Origin: Sva-07 sp963728195
GTDB lineage: Bacteria; Actinomycetota; Acidimicrobiia; Acidimicrobiales; Ilumatobacteraceae
Reading direction: 5' to 3'
NCBI GenBank assembly: GCA_963728195.1
Contig: CAVSIX010000003.1
Span: 1-64,000 of the forward strand
DNA: 64,000 nucleotides
In this document: positions 33,741-41,069 of the stretch, in pieces
Numbering within the stretch: position 1 is the first letter of the stretch
Layout of the letters: every line of letters starts with the position of its first letter
Program-made: the position numbers and the translations under genes
The notes under the pieces: generated by a model
What the model was told of the DNA's origin: nothing
The model's input: only the letters and a program-made list of their open reading frames with translations
The model's database searches: none

Positions 33741-34538
33741 TCAGTCGAGCAGTGCGCCGAGTCCCTCGGACGCCCCGGGCGCCTCTTCGAGCCATTCGCG
33801 CATCTGCTCGAACGACTTGCGCAGCAGACGCGACACGTGCATCTGCGAGATGCCCACCGCTTCGGCGATCTCGGTCTGGGACCGGCGCTCGTAGAAGCGC
33901 AGCCGGACGATCTCCTGCTCGCGTTCGGGAAGCCGTGCGATCAGCTGCAGCGCCAGCTCGCGATCATCGACGTGTCCGTACCCGTCCTCGTCGCTGGCCA
34001 GCGCCCGCCGACGGTCGCCGACGGGATCGGCGTCGTCGTCGCCACCACCACCGTCCAGCGTCCCAACGCTGTACGCCGCCGTCGCCGACAGCCCACGCAG
34101 GACGTCGTCACGCTCGACTTGGAGATGTGATGCGATCTCGTCGACGGTCGGAGCACGACCGTTGCGTTGGGAGAGTTCCTCGGATGCGTTGCGCACGAGC
34201 AGGTGGAGTTCCTTGGCTCCTCGTGGCACTCGCACCGCCCACGACCGGTCACGGAAATGGCGCTTCAGCTCCCCTTCGATCGTGCGGCCGGCGAACGCCG
34301 AGAAGGCTGCGCCGTACTCGGGGTCGAACCGGTCGACGGCCTTGACGAGGCCGACCATCGCCACCTGTCGCAGGTCGTCGTCGCTCCCGCCCTGGCGGCG
34401 GAATCGATTGGCGATGTGTGCCGCCAGCCCCATGTGCCGTTCGACGAGCTGATTGCGCAACGTGCGACTTCTCGACGCCGCGAACTCGCGGAACAGCTCG
34501 AGATCGTCGAGGTCGTCCATGGCGGACGTGCCGCTCAT
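33741..34538 (-). CDS. SigB/SigF-type alternative sigma factor
   Basis: A 265-aa sigma-70 family protein with regions 2, 3 and 4. Region 2 reads LVERHMGLAAHIANRFRRQG, then DLRQVAMVGLVKAVDRFDPE. The VPRGAKEL motif of region 3 is typical of SigB/SigF. Region 4 has LPEREQEIVRLRFYERRSQT and EIAEAVGISQMHVSRLLRK. It would direct general stress or late-growth promoters. Its ATG overlaps the upstream RsbW-like gene as ATGA, the classical anti-sigma/sigma arrangement. Confidence 0.93.
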   Translation of the reverse strand: MSGTSAMDDLDDLELFREFAASRSRTLRNQLVERHMGLAAHIANRFRRQGGSDDDLRQVAMVGLVKAVDRFDPEYGAAFSAFAGRTIEGELKRHFRDRSWAVRVPRGAKELHLLVRNASEELSQRNGRAPTVDEIASHLQVERDDVLRGLSATAAYSVGTLDGGGGDDDADPVGDRRRALASDEDGYGHVDDRELALQLIARLPEREQEIVRLRFYERRSQTEIAEAVGISQMHVSRLLRKSFEQMREWLEEAPGASEGLGALLD

Positions 34539-34972
34539 GCTTCGTGCGAGGAGCGCTCGACGTCGGCCCCGGCGACGCTCGCCGCTTCCGAAGCCAACTT
34601 CACCAGGTTCACACGAGGCCCGGTGACCACGTACTCGTCGACGACCGATCCGAGGATGCTTGCTGCGAGGTCGTCCAACTGGATGTCGATGGCACCGCGC
34701 TGTGTCGTGATCGCGACCGCGACACCGGCGGTGCGCAACTCGAACGACGCCACGATCCGATCGTCGCTCGACGTGGTGGAGTCGATCAACGACGAGACGA
34801 TCTCACTGATCGCCAGTCGCAGGTCGTCGATCTCGTCGATCGAGAACCCGGCGTCTGCTCCCAACGATGCAGCAACGGTCCGCAGCGTGGCGATGAAATC
34901 GGTGCGCAACGGCACGGTCACCTCGACCAGGTTCAATTCGTCGGAGGTGTTGGCTGGCGCAGGATCGGACAT
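34535..34972 (-). CDS. RsbW-like anti-sigma factor, degenerate ATP site
   Basis: A 145-aa protein with the HATPase_c_2 helix ATLRTVAASLGADAGFSIDE, then IDDLRLAISEIVSSLID. The N-box normally ends in E-x-x-x-N; here Glu is kept but Asn is Ser. The later G-boxes are hard to see. This suggests sigma binding without normal kinase activity. ATG 34972 is chosen; a longer reading to 35011 would add unrelated residues. It is coupled to the sigma factor gene. Confidence 0.78.
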   Translation of the reverse strand: MSDPAPANTSDELNLVEVTVPLRTDFIATLRTVAASLGADAGFSIDEIDDLRLAISEIVSSLIDSTTSSDDRIVASFELRTAGVAVAITTQRGAIDIQLDDLAASILGSVVDEYVVTGPRVNLVKLASEAASVAGADVERSSHEA

Positions 34973-35156
34973 GGAATTCACAGGATAGCGACCTCGATCA
35001 TGCGCCATCATGCCCTCGTCCCGGCCGCCTCAAACCGGACCCCCGCCGACGTCGACGTCGTGGTTTGGAGTTCGCCGGTGTCGGGCATCGGACCTGCATC
35101 GGCGACACAAACTTCGCCGACGTCGGCACGCCGGCTCAACGAAAGGACACGCAGAC

Positions 35157-35234
35157 ATGGAATACGGCATTGGAGGGATCCTCATCCTGATCCTCGTCAT
35201 CCTCGCCATCATCTACTTCGCGAAGCGGGTCTGA
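35157..35234 (+). CDS. 25-aa single-TM peptide
   Basis: The frame ATG 35157 to TGA 35234 encodes 25 residues that are almost entirely one membrane helix (GIGGILILILVILAIIYFAK) ending in Lys-Arg-Val. GAAAGGA lies about 10 bases upstream and a strong hairpin follows the stop. It resembles the very small hydrophobic peptides found in many actinobacteria. Function unknown. Confidence 0.6.
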   Translation: MEYGIGGILILILVILAIIYFAKRV

Positions 35235-35264
35235 CGCGGCCGACATCGGTCCGACGGACCGGTC

Positions 35265-35303
35265 CCACGCCCCTCTCGCCGTCGATCGGCGGGAGGGGCG
35301 TGG
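35265..35303. terminator. hairpin between converging genes
   Basis: A 17-bp stem (CCACGCCCCTCTCGCCG against its near-perfect complement, one G-T wobble) with a four-base TCGA loop. It lies between the 25-aa peptide gene (+) and the AI-2E gene (-). No U-tract follows, as is usual in high-GC actinobacteria. It probably works in both directions. Confidence 0.75.
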
Positions 35304-35313
35304 CGCGTCCGGG

Positions 35314-36528
35314 TCACTGCCGGTCAGACCCTCGCGGCGACCGGATCGATGCGCCGTCGGTGACGACCAGTTCACCGTCGTCAGCGTCGTCGGACCGATC
35401 GAGGTCCGACGCGGCGCGGATCGCGGCGCTGACCGACGCAGTCAGCGGTACCGCCAGCAAGGCTCCGACGATGCCTCCGAGCGCACCACCGACGGCGAGG
35501 CTCACCAGGATCACGATCGGGTGCAACGACACCTGGCGTCGCATCACGACCGGCAGGATCACGTCACCCTCGATTTGTTGGACCGCGAGGACGACGAATG
35601 CGAGGATCAGCGCCGTCACGAACCCCTGGGAGGTCAGCGCGATCGCCACCGCCAGTGCGCCCGCGAGCGTTGCGCCGATGATCGGGAAGAACGAGGCGAT
35701 GACGGTCAATACGGCGACGGGCACGGCGGCCGGAACGCCCAGGATCAGCATCGCGGCGCCGATCAACGTGCCGTCGACGACGCCGGTGATCGCGACGCCT
35801 CTGATCCAGCCCTGGAGGCTCGAGATCGCCGCTCGTCCGGAGGCGTCGACCGTCGGGCGGCGAACCGGACGCACCCGCTCGAGCAACCACGACCACAGCT
35901 GCGGACCGTCCTTGAGGAAGAAGAACAGCAGCACCAACGCCAGGAAGAACCCGCCCACGACCTCCACGACGAGGCGTACCGTGCTCGCCGGCTGATCGAG
36001 CAGACCGGAGCCGACCCGGTCGGTGGCGTCGGACACCGACTCCGACAGCGAGTCGACGGTGTCGGCGCTCAGCCCGAGCGGTCCCTCCTGCAGCCAATCC
36101 TCGAGCTCGGTCACCGCCGTGTCGTATTCGTCGGAGAGATTCCCGACGGCGTCGGTGATCGGCGACGACAGCAGGTACCCGAGCCCGACGAGCAATGCAA
36201 CAGCGACCAGCAGCACCACCCAGGTCGAGAGGAGACGGGGCAGCTTTCGAGCGAGCAACTCGACCACAGGCGCCAACAGCGCGGCCAACACGAGTGCGAC
36301 CACCACCGGGATGATCACGACCGTCAGACGAACGGCGAGCCAGACCAGCACGACGAAGGCCGCCACGACCACGACGAACCGCCAGGCCCACCGCGCGCCT
36401 TCGTCGAGGAACCGCGGTACCGCTGCTCGTGACGACTGTCTGGTCGGTGCGGCCGTCGTCTCTGTCCCTCGAGCATCCATCGTGGTTGCGGGGATACCCG
36501 AAGCCCAGCGCACCAATCGCCGAGTCAT
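35314..36528 (-). CDS. AI-2E family transporter
   Basis: A 404-aa polytopic protein of the AI-2E/TqsA-like (UPF0118) family. Two N-terminal TM segments (WAWRFVVVVAAFVVLVWLAV) are followed by a long amphipathic stretch and further helices, including the conserved LQGWIRGVAITGVVDGTLIGA and the Gly-rich VSLAVGGALGGIVGALLAVP. Members export small molecules or exchange Na+/H+. The annotated start is 36528; ATG 36480 (residue 17) is equally possible since neither has a clear ribosome site. Confidence 0.87.
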   Translation of the reverse strand: MTRRLVRWASGIPATTMDARGTETTAAPTRQSSRAAVPRFLDEGARWAWRFVVVVAAFVVLVWLAVRLTVVIIPVVVALVLAALLAPVVELLARKLPRLLSTWVVLLVAVALLVGLGYLLSSPITDAVGNLSDEYDTAVTELEDWLQEGPLGLSADTVDSLSESVSDATDRVGSGLLDQPASTVRLVVEVVGGFFLALVLLFFFLKDGPQLWSWLLERVRPVRRPTVDASGRAAISSLQGWIRGVAITGVVDGTLIGAAMLILGVPAAVPVAVLTVIASFFPIIGATLAGALAVAIALTSQGFVTALILAFVVLAVQQIEGDVILPVVMRRQVSLHPIVILVSLAVGGALGGIVGALLAVPLTASVSAAIRAASDLDRSDDADDGELVVTDGASIRSPRGSDRQ

Positions 36529-36575
36529 CGTCGCCGGCTCGGTGGAGTGACGTCGCCGTGCGGAACCTCAGCAAG

Positions 36576-36992
36576 TCAGTCGATGCGGAACGTGCTGTTG
36601 ACGGTGACGCTGACGTCGTCGGCATCGACCGAGACCTCGTCGCTGACCGACCTGACGATCGCCAGGCCCCGCCCGGTACGCATCGCAGGCAGCGGTCCCG
36701 CCCACGTCGACGGATCGGCGATGCCCGTCGACGTCCGAGCGGATCGCACCGACACGGTGACAGCACCGGGCGCGAGGGCAACGCGAACCACGACGGGCTC
36801 GTCGAGCCCGTACTCGATTGCGTTGGTCACCAGTTCGCTGACCGCCAGTTGCAGATCGCCACGCAGTTCGTCCTCGCGACTGCTTCGGCGGATCGCCTCG
36901 GCAGCGACGTCACGAACGAAGCGTCTGGCCTCGCCGACCGACGTGGTGTCGGCGCTGAACGTGCGCTCACTCGTGTTCGTACCCACCGTCAT
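36576..36992 (-). CDS. RsbW/SpoIIAB-type ATP-binding serine kinase
   Basis: A 138-aa HATPase_c_2 protein. The N-box is intact: LQLAVSELVTNAIEYG (Glu53, Asn57). GRGLAIVRSVSDEV forms the G-box region. It probably phosphorylates STAS antagonists and/or inhibits a sigma factor. Unlike the neighbour at 34535 it keeps the Mg/ATP residues. It lies upstream of the AI-2E gene on the same strand. Confidence 0.87.
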   Translation of the reverse strand: MTVGTNTSERTFSADTTSVGEARRFVRDVAAEAIRRSSREDELRGDLQLAVSELVTNAIEYGLDEPVVVRVALAPGAVTVSVRSARTSTGIADPSTWAGPLPAMRTGRGLAIVRSVSDEVSVDADDVSVTVNSTFRID

Positions 36993-37192
36993 GAACCACT
37001 CGCACCCACCGACATGCTCATCGCCACGCCGCGACGCTCAGCGCGCTCCGCACCACCTGACGGGTTCCATCGCAACGAACCACGCCAACGCACGCCGTGG
37101 CACCGGTCACGTCGACGCACGTCGGCGAGCGTCGACGAACGTGGACGATGGAGTTTCCGACCGTCACCACCGGCGCGTGCCAGACTCCCGGT

Positions 37193-37735
37193 ATGGCGAC
37201 GCTCGTGCTCACCGTGATCGGCGACGATCGCACCGGTCTCGTCGACGCCCTCGCCGAGCCGATCAGCCTCCACGGGGGAAACTGGGACCGCAGCCACATG
37301 GCGCGTCTCGCTGGCAAGTTCGCCGGCATCGTCGTGGTGTCGGTGCCCGACGAACGCACCGACGACCTGATTGCGGAGTTCGAGACGTTGACGGCACGAG
37401 GACTGCTCGACGTGACGGTCGCGGTCGCCGCCAACGACAAACCCGACGACGACCACCGGCTCCTCGCCCTCCACCTGATCGGCCAGGACCGACCCGGCAT
37501 CATCCGCGAGGTCGCTGCGGCGCTCGCGCAGCGCAACGTCAGCATCGAGGAACTCGAGACGACGGCATCGTCTGCGCCGATGTCCGGTGAGTTCCTCTTC
37601 GAGGCGGTCGCGACACTGCGGGTGCCTGCCGAGACCGACCCCGCCGACCTCCGCGCAACGCTCGAAGCGATCGCCAACGAGTTGATGGTCGACCTCGACG
37701 TCACCGAACGTCGCGCCCCCGACGAGAGGGGGTGA
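37193..37735 (+). CDS. double ACT-domain protein, GcvR-like
   Basis: A 180-aa protein with two ACT domains. The first (residues 1-85) reads TLVLTVIGDDRTGLVDALAE, then SHMARLAGKFAGIVVV. The second (about 90-175) reads LALHLIGQDRPGIIREVAAA, then LAQRNVSIEELE. The G-x-D-R-x-G motif binds amino acids. The layout matches glycine-cleavage-repressor-like (GcvR) proteins. It ends 2 bases before selD, so the pair is one operon. ATG 37193 is used. Confidence 0.85.
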   Translation: MATLVLTVIGDDRTGLVDALAEPISLHGGNWDRSHMARLAGKFAGIVVVSVPDERTDDLIAEFETLTARGLLDVTVAVAANDKPDDDHRLLALHLIGQDRPGIIREVAAALAQRNVSIEELETTASSAPMSGEFLFEAVATLRVPAETDPADLRATLEAIANELMVDLDVTERRAPDERG

Positions 37736-37737
37736 CG

Positions 37738-38799
37738 ATGACCGAACTCGACGAACCCGGCAACGACCGCGACCGGATCCGGCTGACGCAGTTCAGCCAC
37801 GGCGCCGGTTGAGGCTGCAAGCTCGCACCGGGCGAGCTGGCGCACGTCGTGCGCCACCTGAACTCCGCACATCCCGACCGGCTGCTCGTGGGACCCGAGA
37901 CGGGCGACGACGCTGCGGTCTGGCGCCTCGACGAGGACCGTGCGCTCGTGTCGACCGCCGACTTCATCACGCCGGTGGTCGACGATGCGCGGACCTGGGG
38001 ACGTGTCGCCGCCGCCAACAGCGTCTCGGATGTCTATGCGATGGGCGGCCGCCCGCTCTTCGCGCTGAACCTCGTCGGTTGGAACACCGACCTGCTCGCG
38101 ACGTCATTGCTCGAAGAGGTGCTCGCCGGCGGGCAGGACATCGCCGCCGAGGCCGGCTTCGTGATCGCCGGCGGTCACACGATCGACGATCCCGAACCGA
38201 AGTACGGCCTGGCGGTGACCGGCGAGGCCCATCCCGATCGTCTGCTGACCAATGCCGGGTTGCGCGCGGGGCAGGACATCGTGCTGACCAAGGCGCTCGG
38301 CGTCGGCGTGCTGACGACGGCGATCAAGCAGGGGCGAGCGACGTCGGCGCAGGCGGATGCGGCGGTTGCGTCGATGGTGCGCCTCAACGACGTCGGCTCT
38401 CGCCTGGCGCTCGCTGCGGGGGTCTCCGGATGCACCGACGTGACCGGGTTCGGCCTGCTCGGCCACCTCGGCCGCATGGCACTCGAGTCGGCGGTGTCGG
38501 TCGCGATCGACGTCGCGAACGTGCCGTTCCTTCCCGGCTCGGTGGAACTCGCTGCCGACGGCGTGATGCCGGGAGGCAGCCGGCGCAACCTCGAGTGGGC
38601 GCTCGGCTTCGTCGACGTGGGGGGCCACGACGAGCTGCATCAGCTCCTCCTCGCCGACGCGCAGACGTCGGGCGGCCTCGTGTTCGGCGTCGATCCCTCC
38701 GAGACCGCCGGCATTCTCGCCGAACTCGCCGCCACCGGGCACCGAGCGGCGCACATCGGCGCCGCTCGGGCCGGCACACCCGGCCTCACCCTGCACTGA
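37738..38799 (+). CDS. selD: selenide, water dikinase SelD with in-frame TGA (selenocysteine)
   Basis: SelD makes selenophosphate from selenide and ATP. The full frame runs from ATG 37738 to 38799 (353 codons). It contains a TGA at 37810-37812 as codon 25, reading HGAG-U-GCKLAPGEL. In SelD this position is the catalytic Cys or selenocysteine, followed by the essential Lys (Lys28). The rest is a normal AIRS/PurM-type protein: DDAAVW, STADFITPVVDD, NSVSDVYAMGGRP, CTDVTGFGLLGHL, QTSGG. A hairpin directly after the TGA fits a bacterial SECIS. Automated callers would start at GTG 37849 and lose the active site. A true nonsense mutation is the alternative. Confidence 0.92.
37810..37842 (+). promoter_or_regulatory. 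candidate bacterial SECIS hairpin in selD
   Basis: Starting with the TGA, the mRNA can form a stem AGCTCGC (37820-37826) / GCGAGCT (37832-37838) with loop ACCGG. The stem is extended below a single mismatch by TGC/GCG (37816-37818 with 37840-37842). A short hairpin just 3' of UGA with G in the apical loop is what SelB needs. Its position and size fit; function is inferred. Confidence 0.6.
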
Positions 38800-38816
38800 G
38801 CGCGGCCTCTTCCCCC

Positions 38817-38864
38817 TTTGCGCTGCATTCCGGGTGGGCCGGCCCACCCGGAATGTCACGCAAA
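38817..38864. terminator. 48-base near-perfect palindrome after selD
   Basis: A perfect 30-base palindrome (38826-38855, arm CATTCCGGGTGGGC) is flanked by 3-base bulges and outer arms TTTGCG/CGCAAA. It lies between the converging selD and ArsI/CadI-like genes. The A/T-containing outer arms make it a likely bidirectional transcription terminator. Confidence 0.8.
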
Positions 38865-38891
38865 CGGAGGGTTCTCCGGGGTGACCGGGCT

Positions 38892-39308
38892 CTACGGGCA
38901 ACAGGTGGTGGCCGCCTGGGAGGCGATCACGGCGAGGTCGAGCTGGTCGGCGTCGGCCTGCTTGACGTACCACTCCCAGCGGTTCCCGTCGGGGGCATGG
39001 ACCCAGGTCTCGGTCTTCTCGGCGTAGCAGCACACGGTGCAGTCGACGCCGGTGGTCTCGAGGCCCGAGCCCGAGAGGCGAGCCTCCGCTGCGGTCACTT
39101 CGGCAGTGGTTTCCACCTCGACGCCGAGATGGTTGATCGAGCCCGAGGCGCCGGCTCCCTCGAACAGCACGAGCTTGAGGGGCGGATCGGCGATCGCGAA
39201 GTTCGCATAGCCATCGCGCACCTTGGCGGGCGGGGTGCCGAACATCTTGCTGTAGAAGTCGATTGCCGAGTCGAGGTCGTCGACGTTGAGGGCGAGCTGG
39301 AGTCGCAT
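38892..39308 (-). CDS. ArsI/CadI-family VOC dioxygenase (organoarsenical lyase-like)
   Basis: A 138-aa vicinal-oxygen-chelate protein. RLQLALNVDDLDSAIDFYSK is the VOC start, and INHLGVEVE holds His60 and Glu64 metal ligands. DCTVCCYAEKTETWVHAPDG carries the vicinal Cys pair (Cys93-Cys94) that binds As(III) in ArsI. The C-terminus ends TTCCP, also typical of ArsI/CadI. ArsI cleaves C-As bonds of trivalent methylarsenicals; CadI is metal-induced in mycobacteria. It is divergent from arsR with an operator-like palindrome between. Confidence 0.85.
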   Translation of the reverse strand: MRLQLALNVDDLDSAIDFYSKMFGTPPAKVRDGYANFAIADPPLKLVLFEGAGASGSINHLGVEVETTAEVTAAEARLSGSGLETTGVDCTVCCYAEKTETWVHAPDGNRWEWYVKQADADQLDLAVIASQAATTCCP

Positions 39309-39366
39309 GGTGATGCTCCGATCACGTTCGAGGGTCCCCGCACAGTTCGCTGCGTCGGGGACAGTT

Positions 39367-39416
39367 GTATTGACGAGGATCGATATGTTAGCGTTCACAT
39401 CGATGAACGTCAATAC
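39367..39416. promoter_or_regulatory. ArsR operator candidate
   Basis: Imperfect 18-base inverted arms (GTATTGACGAGGATCGAT at 39367-39384 and ATCGATGAACGTCAATAC at 39399-39416; 15 of 18 pair) span the start of arsR. They lie within the 94-base divergent gap. The right arm overlaps the arsR ATG at 39403. TTGAC-type half-sites like these are common for ArsR/SmtB repressors. Confidence 0.6.
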
Positions 39417-39843
39417 GTCAGGTCCCGACGCCGAGTCGCTCGTGGGTGCCACCACGTGTTGCGGCTCGTTCAGCGGCGACGCCCTCACCGAGTCCCAGGC
39501 GACCGAACTGGCGTCTGCGCTCAAGGTGCTCGCCGACCCGGTCCGGTTGCGTCTGGTGTCGATCATCGCAACGTCGCCGAACGGCGAGGTCTGCGCGTGC
39601 GACCTCCCGGACGCGCTCGATCGCAGCCAGCCCACCGTCAGCCATCACTCGGGCCTGCTCGTCAGCGCCGGGCTGCTCGAGCGCGAGCAGCGTGGCAAGT
39701 GGGCGTGGTTCCGCCTCGACTACCAACGCCTCGGCGAACTCCGTGCGCTGCTGGCCGAACCGGCGCCCACGATCAGCGCCCCGACCCACCGATCGACCAA
39801 CCCGCCGGCCGAGCCGGCAACGACCACAGGAGCACCCACATGA
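39403..39843 (+). CDS. arsR: ArsR-family metalloregulator
   Basis: A 146-aa repressor with an ArsR winged helix: LKVLADPVRLRLVSIIATSP, then VCACDLPDALDRSQPTVSHH. Candidate As(III) ligands are the Cys pair near residues 19-20 (TTCCGS) and the two Cys of EVCACDL. It probably represses this operon and the divergent ArsI/CadI gene until As(III) binds. The stop overlaps arsC as ATGA. A longer start at 39385 is possible, but 39403 matches the operator layout. Confidence 0.9.
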   Translation: MNVNTSGPDAESLVGATTCCGSFSGDALTESQATELASALKVLADPVRLRLVSIIATSPNGEVCACDLPDALDRSQPTVSHHSGLLVSAGLLEREQRGKWAWFRLDYQRLGELRALLAEPAPTISAPTHRSTNPPAEPATTTGAPT

Positions 39844-40244
39844 CCGACCGACGCCCCGCCGTGCTCTTCCTCTGCGTGCACAACGCCGGCCGATCACAGA
39901 TGGCAGCGGGATGGTTGCGACATCTCGCCGGGGACCGAGTCGAGGTCTACTCGGGCGGTTCGGAGCCTGCCGACCAGGTGAATCCGGCCGCGGTGGCGGC
40001 GATGGCCGAAGTCGGCATCGACATCGGCGGCGAGCAACCGCAGCGTTGGACCGACGAGCACGCGCGCGCCGCCGATGTCGTGATCACGATGGGCTGCGGC
40101 GACGTGTGCCCCGTCTACCCGGGGAAACGCTACGAGGACTGGGAGCTCTCCGATCCCGCCGGCCGTCCGATCGAGTTCGTCCGCGCAGTTCGCGACGAGA
40201 TCCGCGAACGGGTCGAGCGACTCGTCGAGAGCCTCGACCGCTGA
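39840..40244 (+). CDS. arsC: arsenate reductase, low-Mr phosphatase (thioredoxin-coupled) type
   Basis: A 134-aa enzyme with the P-loop C-V-H-N-A-G-R-S (Cys12-Ser19) and the redox relay Cys86 and Cys90 (MGCGDVCP). The DP motif is ELSDPAG. This is the thioredoxin-dependent arsenate reductase class. It reduces As(V) to As(III) for export. It overlaps arsR (ATGA) and its stop overlaps the aquaporin ATG by one base. Confidence 0.93.
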   Translation: MTDRRPAVLFLCVHNAGRSQMAAGWLRHLAGDRVEVYSGGSEPADQVNPAAVAAMAEVGIDIGGEQPQRWTDEHARAADVVITMGCGDVCPVYPGKRYEDWELSDPAGRPIEFVRAVRDEIRERVERLVESLDR

Positions 40245-40975
40245 TGACGTCAACAGGGATCTGGGCGCCCGACGTCCGCCGACTGACCGGCGAATTCGTC
40301 GGTACCGCCTTCCTCCTCGCTGCGGTCGTCGGCTCGGGCATCATGGCCGAGAACCTCACCGACGACGTCGGCCTGCAACTGCTCCAGAATGCGTTCGCCA
40401 CCGCCGGGGTGCTCGTGGCGCTGATCCTGGCGTTGGGTTCGGTGTCGGGCGCCCACTTCAATCCCGCCGTCACCCTCACCGATCGCTGGTTCGGCGGCAT
40501 CGACACGCCGACCGCCGTCTGGTACGTCGCTGCGCAGACCGCTGGTGCCATCGTCGGCGTGATCGTCGCCAACCTCATGTTCGACCTCGACGCCGTCGAC
40601 TGGTCGACGAAGGACCGTTCGGCGTCGAACCTGGTGTTCGCCGAAGGCGTCGCCACCCTGGGGTTGCTCCTGGTCGTGTTCGGGGTCGTCCGATCCGGGC
40701 GCACGACAGCCGTCGCCTTCGCGGTCGGTGGCTACATCGCCGGCGCCTACTACTTCACGTCGTCGACGAGTTTCGCCAACCCGGCCGTCACCGTCGCCCG
40801 CATGTTCTCCGACACGTTCGCCGGGATCCGCCCGATCGATGCACCCGGTTTCATTGCCGCGCAACTGGTCGCCGTCGCACTCGCCATCGCGCTGATCCAC
40901 GTACTCTTCCCCGACATCGACGAGGTCGCCGACCGGGTGGTCCTCCCACACGAGGACGCACCGACCGGGGTCTGA
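40244..40975 (+). CDS. MIP-family aquaglyceroporin (AqpS-like) in arsenic operon
   Basis: A 243-aa major intrinsic protein with six membrane segments and both pore motifs N-P-A: GAHFNPAVTLTD and SFANPAVTVARM. In Sinorhizobium an aquaglyceroporin (AqpS) in the ars operon lets arsenite diffuse out and replaces an ArsB/Acr3 pump. The arrangement here (arsR, arsC, aquaporin with no pump) suggests the same. The ATG overlaps the arsC stop by one base. Confidence 0.85.
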   Translation: MTSTGIWAPDVRRLTGEFVGTAFLLAAVVGSGIMAENLTDDVGLQLLQNAFATAGVLVALILALGSVSGAHFNPAVTLTDRWFGGIDTPTAVWYVAAQTAGAIVGVIVANLMFDLDAVDWSTKDRSASNLVFAEGVATLGLLLVVFGVVRSGRTTAVAFAVGGYIAGAYYFTSSTSFANPAVTVARMFSDTFAGIRPIDAPGFIAAQLVAVALAIALIHVLFPDIDEVADRVVLPHEDAPTGV

Positions 40976-40993
40976 CCCGCAGGAACGTGCGGG
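40976..40993 (+). terminator. short hairpin after arsenic operon
   Basis: CCCGCA and TGCGGG arms with a six-base loop begin directly after the aquaporin stop codon. It is likely a weak terminator before the peptidase gene. Confidence 0.45.
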
Positions 40994-41069
40994 CACGACC
41001 GGTGCCAGACGGGCGTCGACCAGCGTCGGCGGAGGTGCGGGGCGACGAGCGGTGGGGCAGACTCCAGAG

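Noticed and set aside
37849..38799. SelD starting at GTG 37849
   Set aside because: This drops the catalytic position and Lys. The TGA-containing longer frame restores them and abuts the ACT gene.
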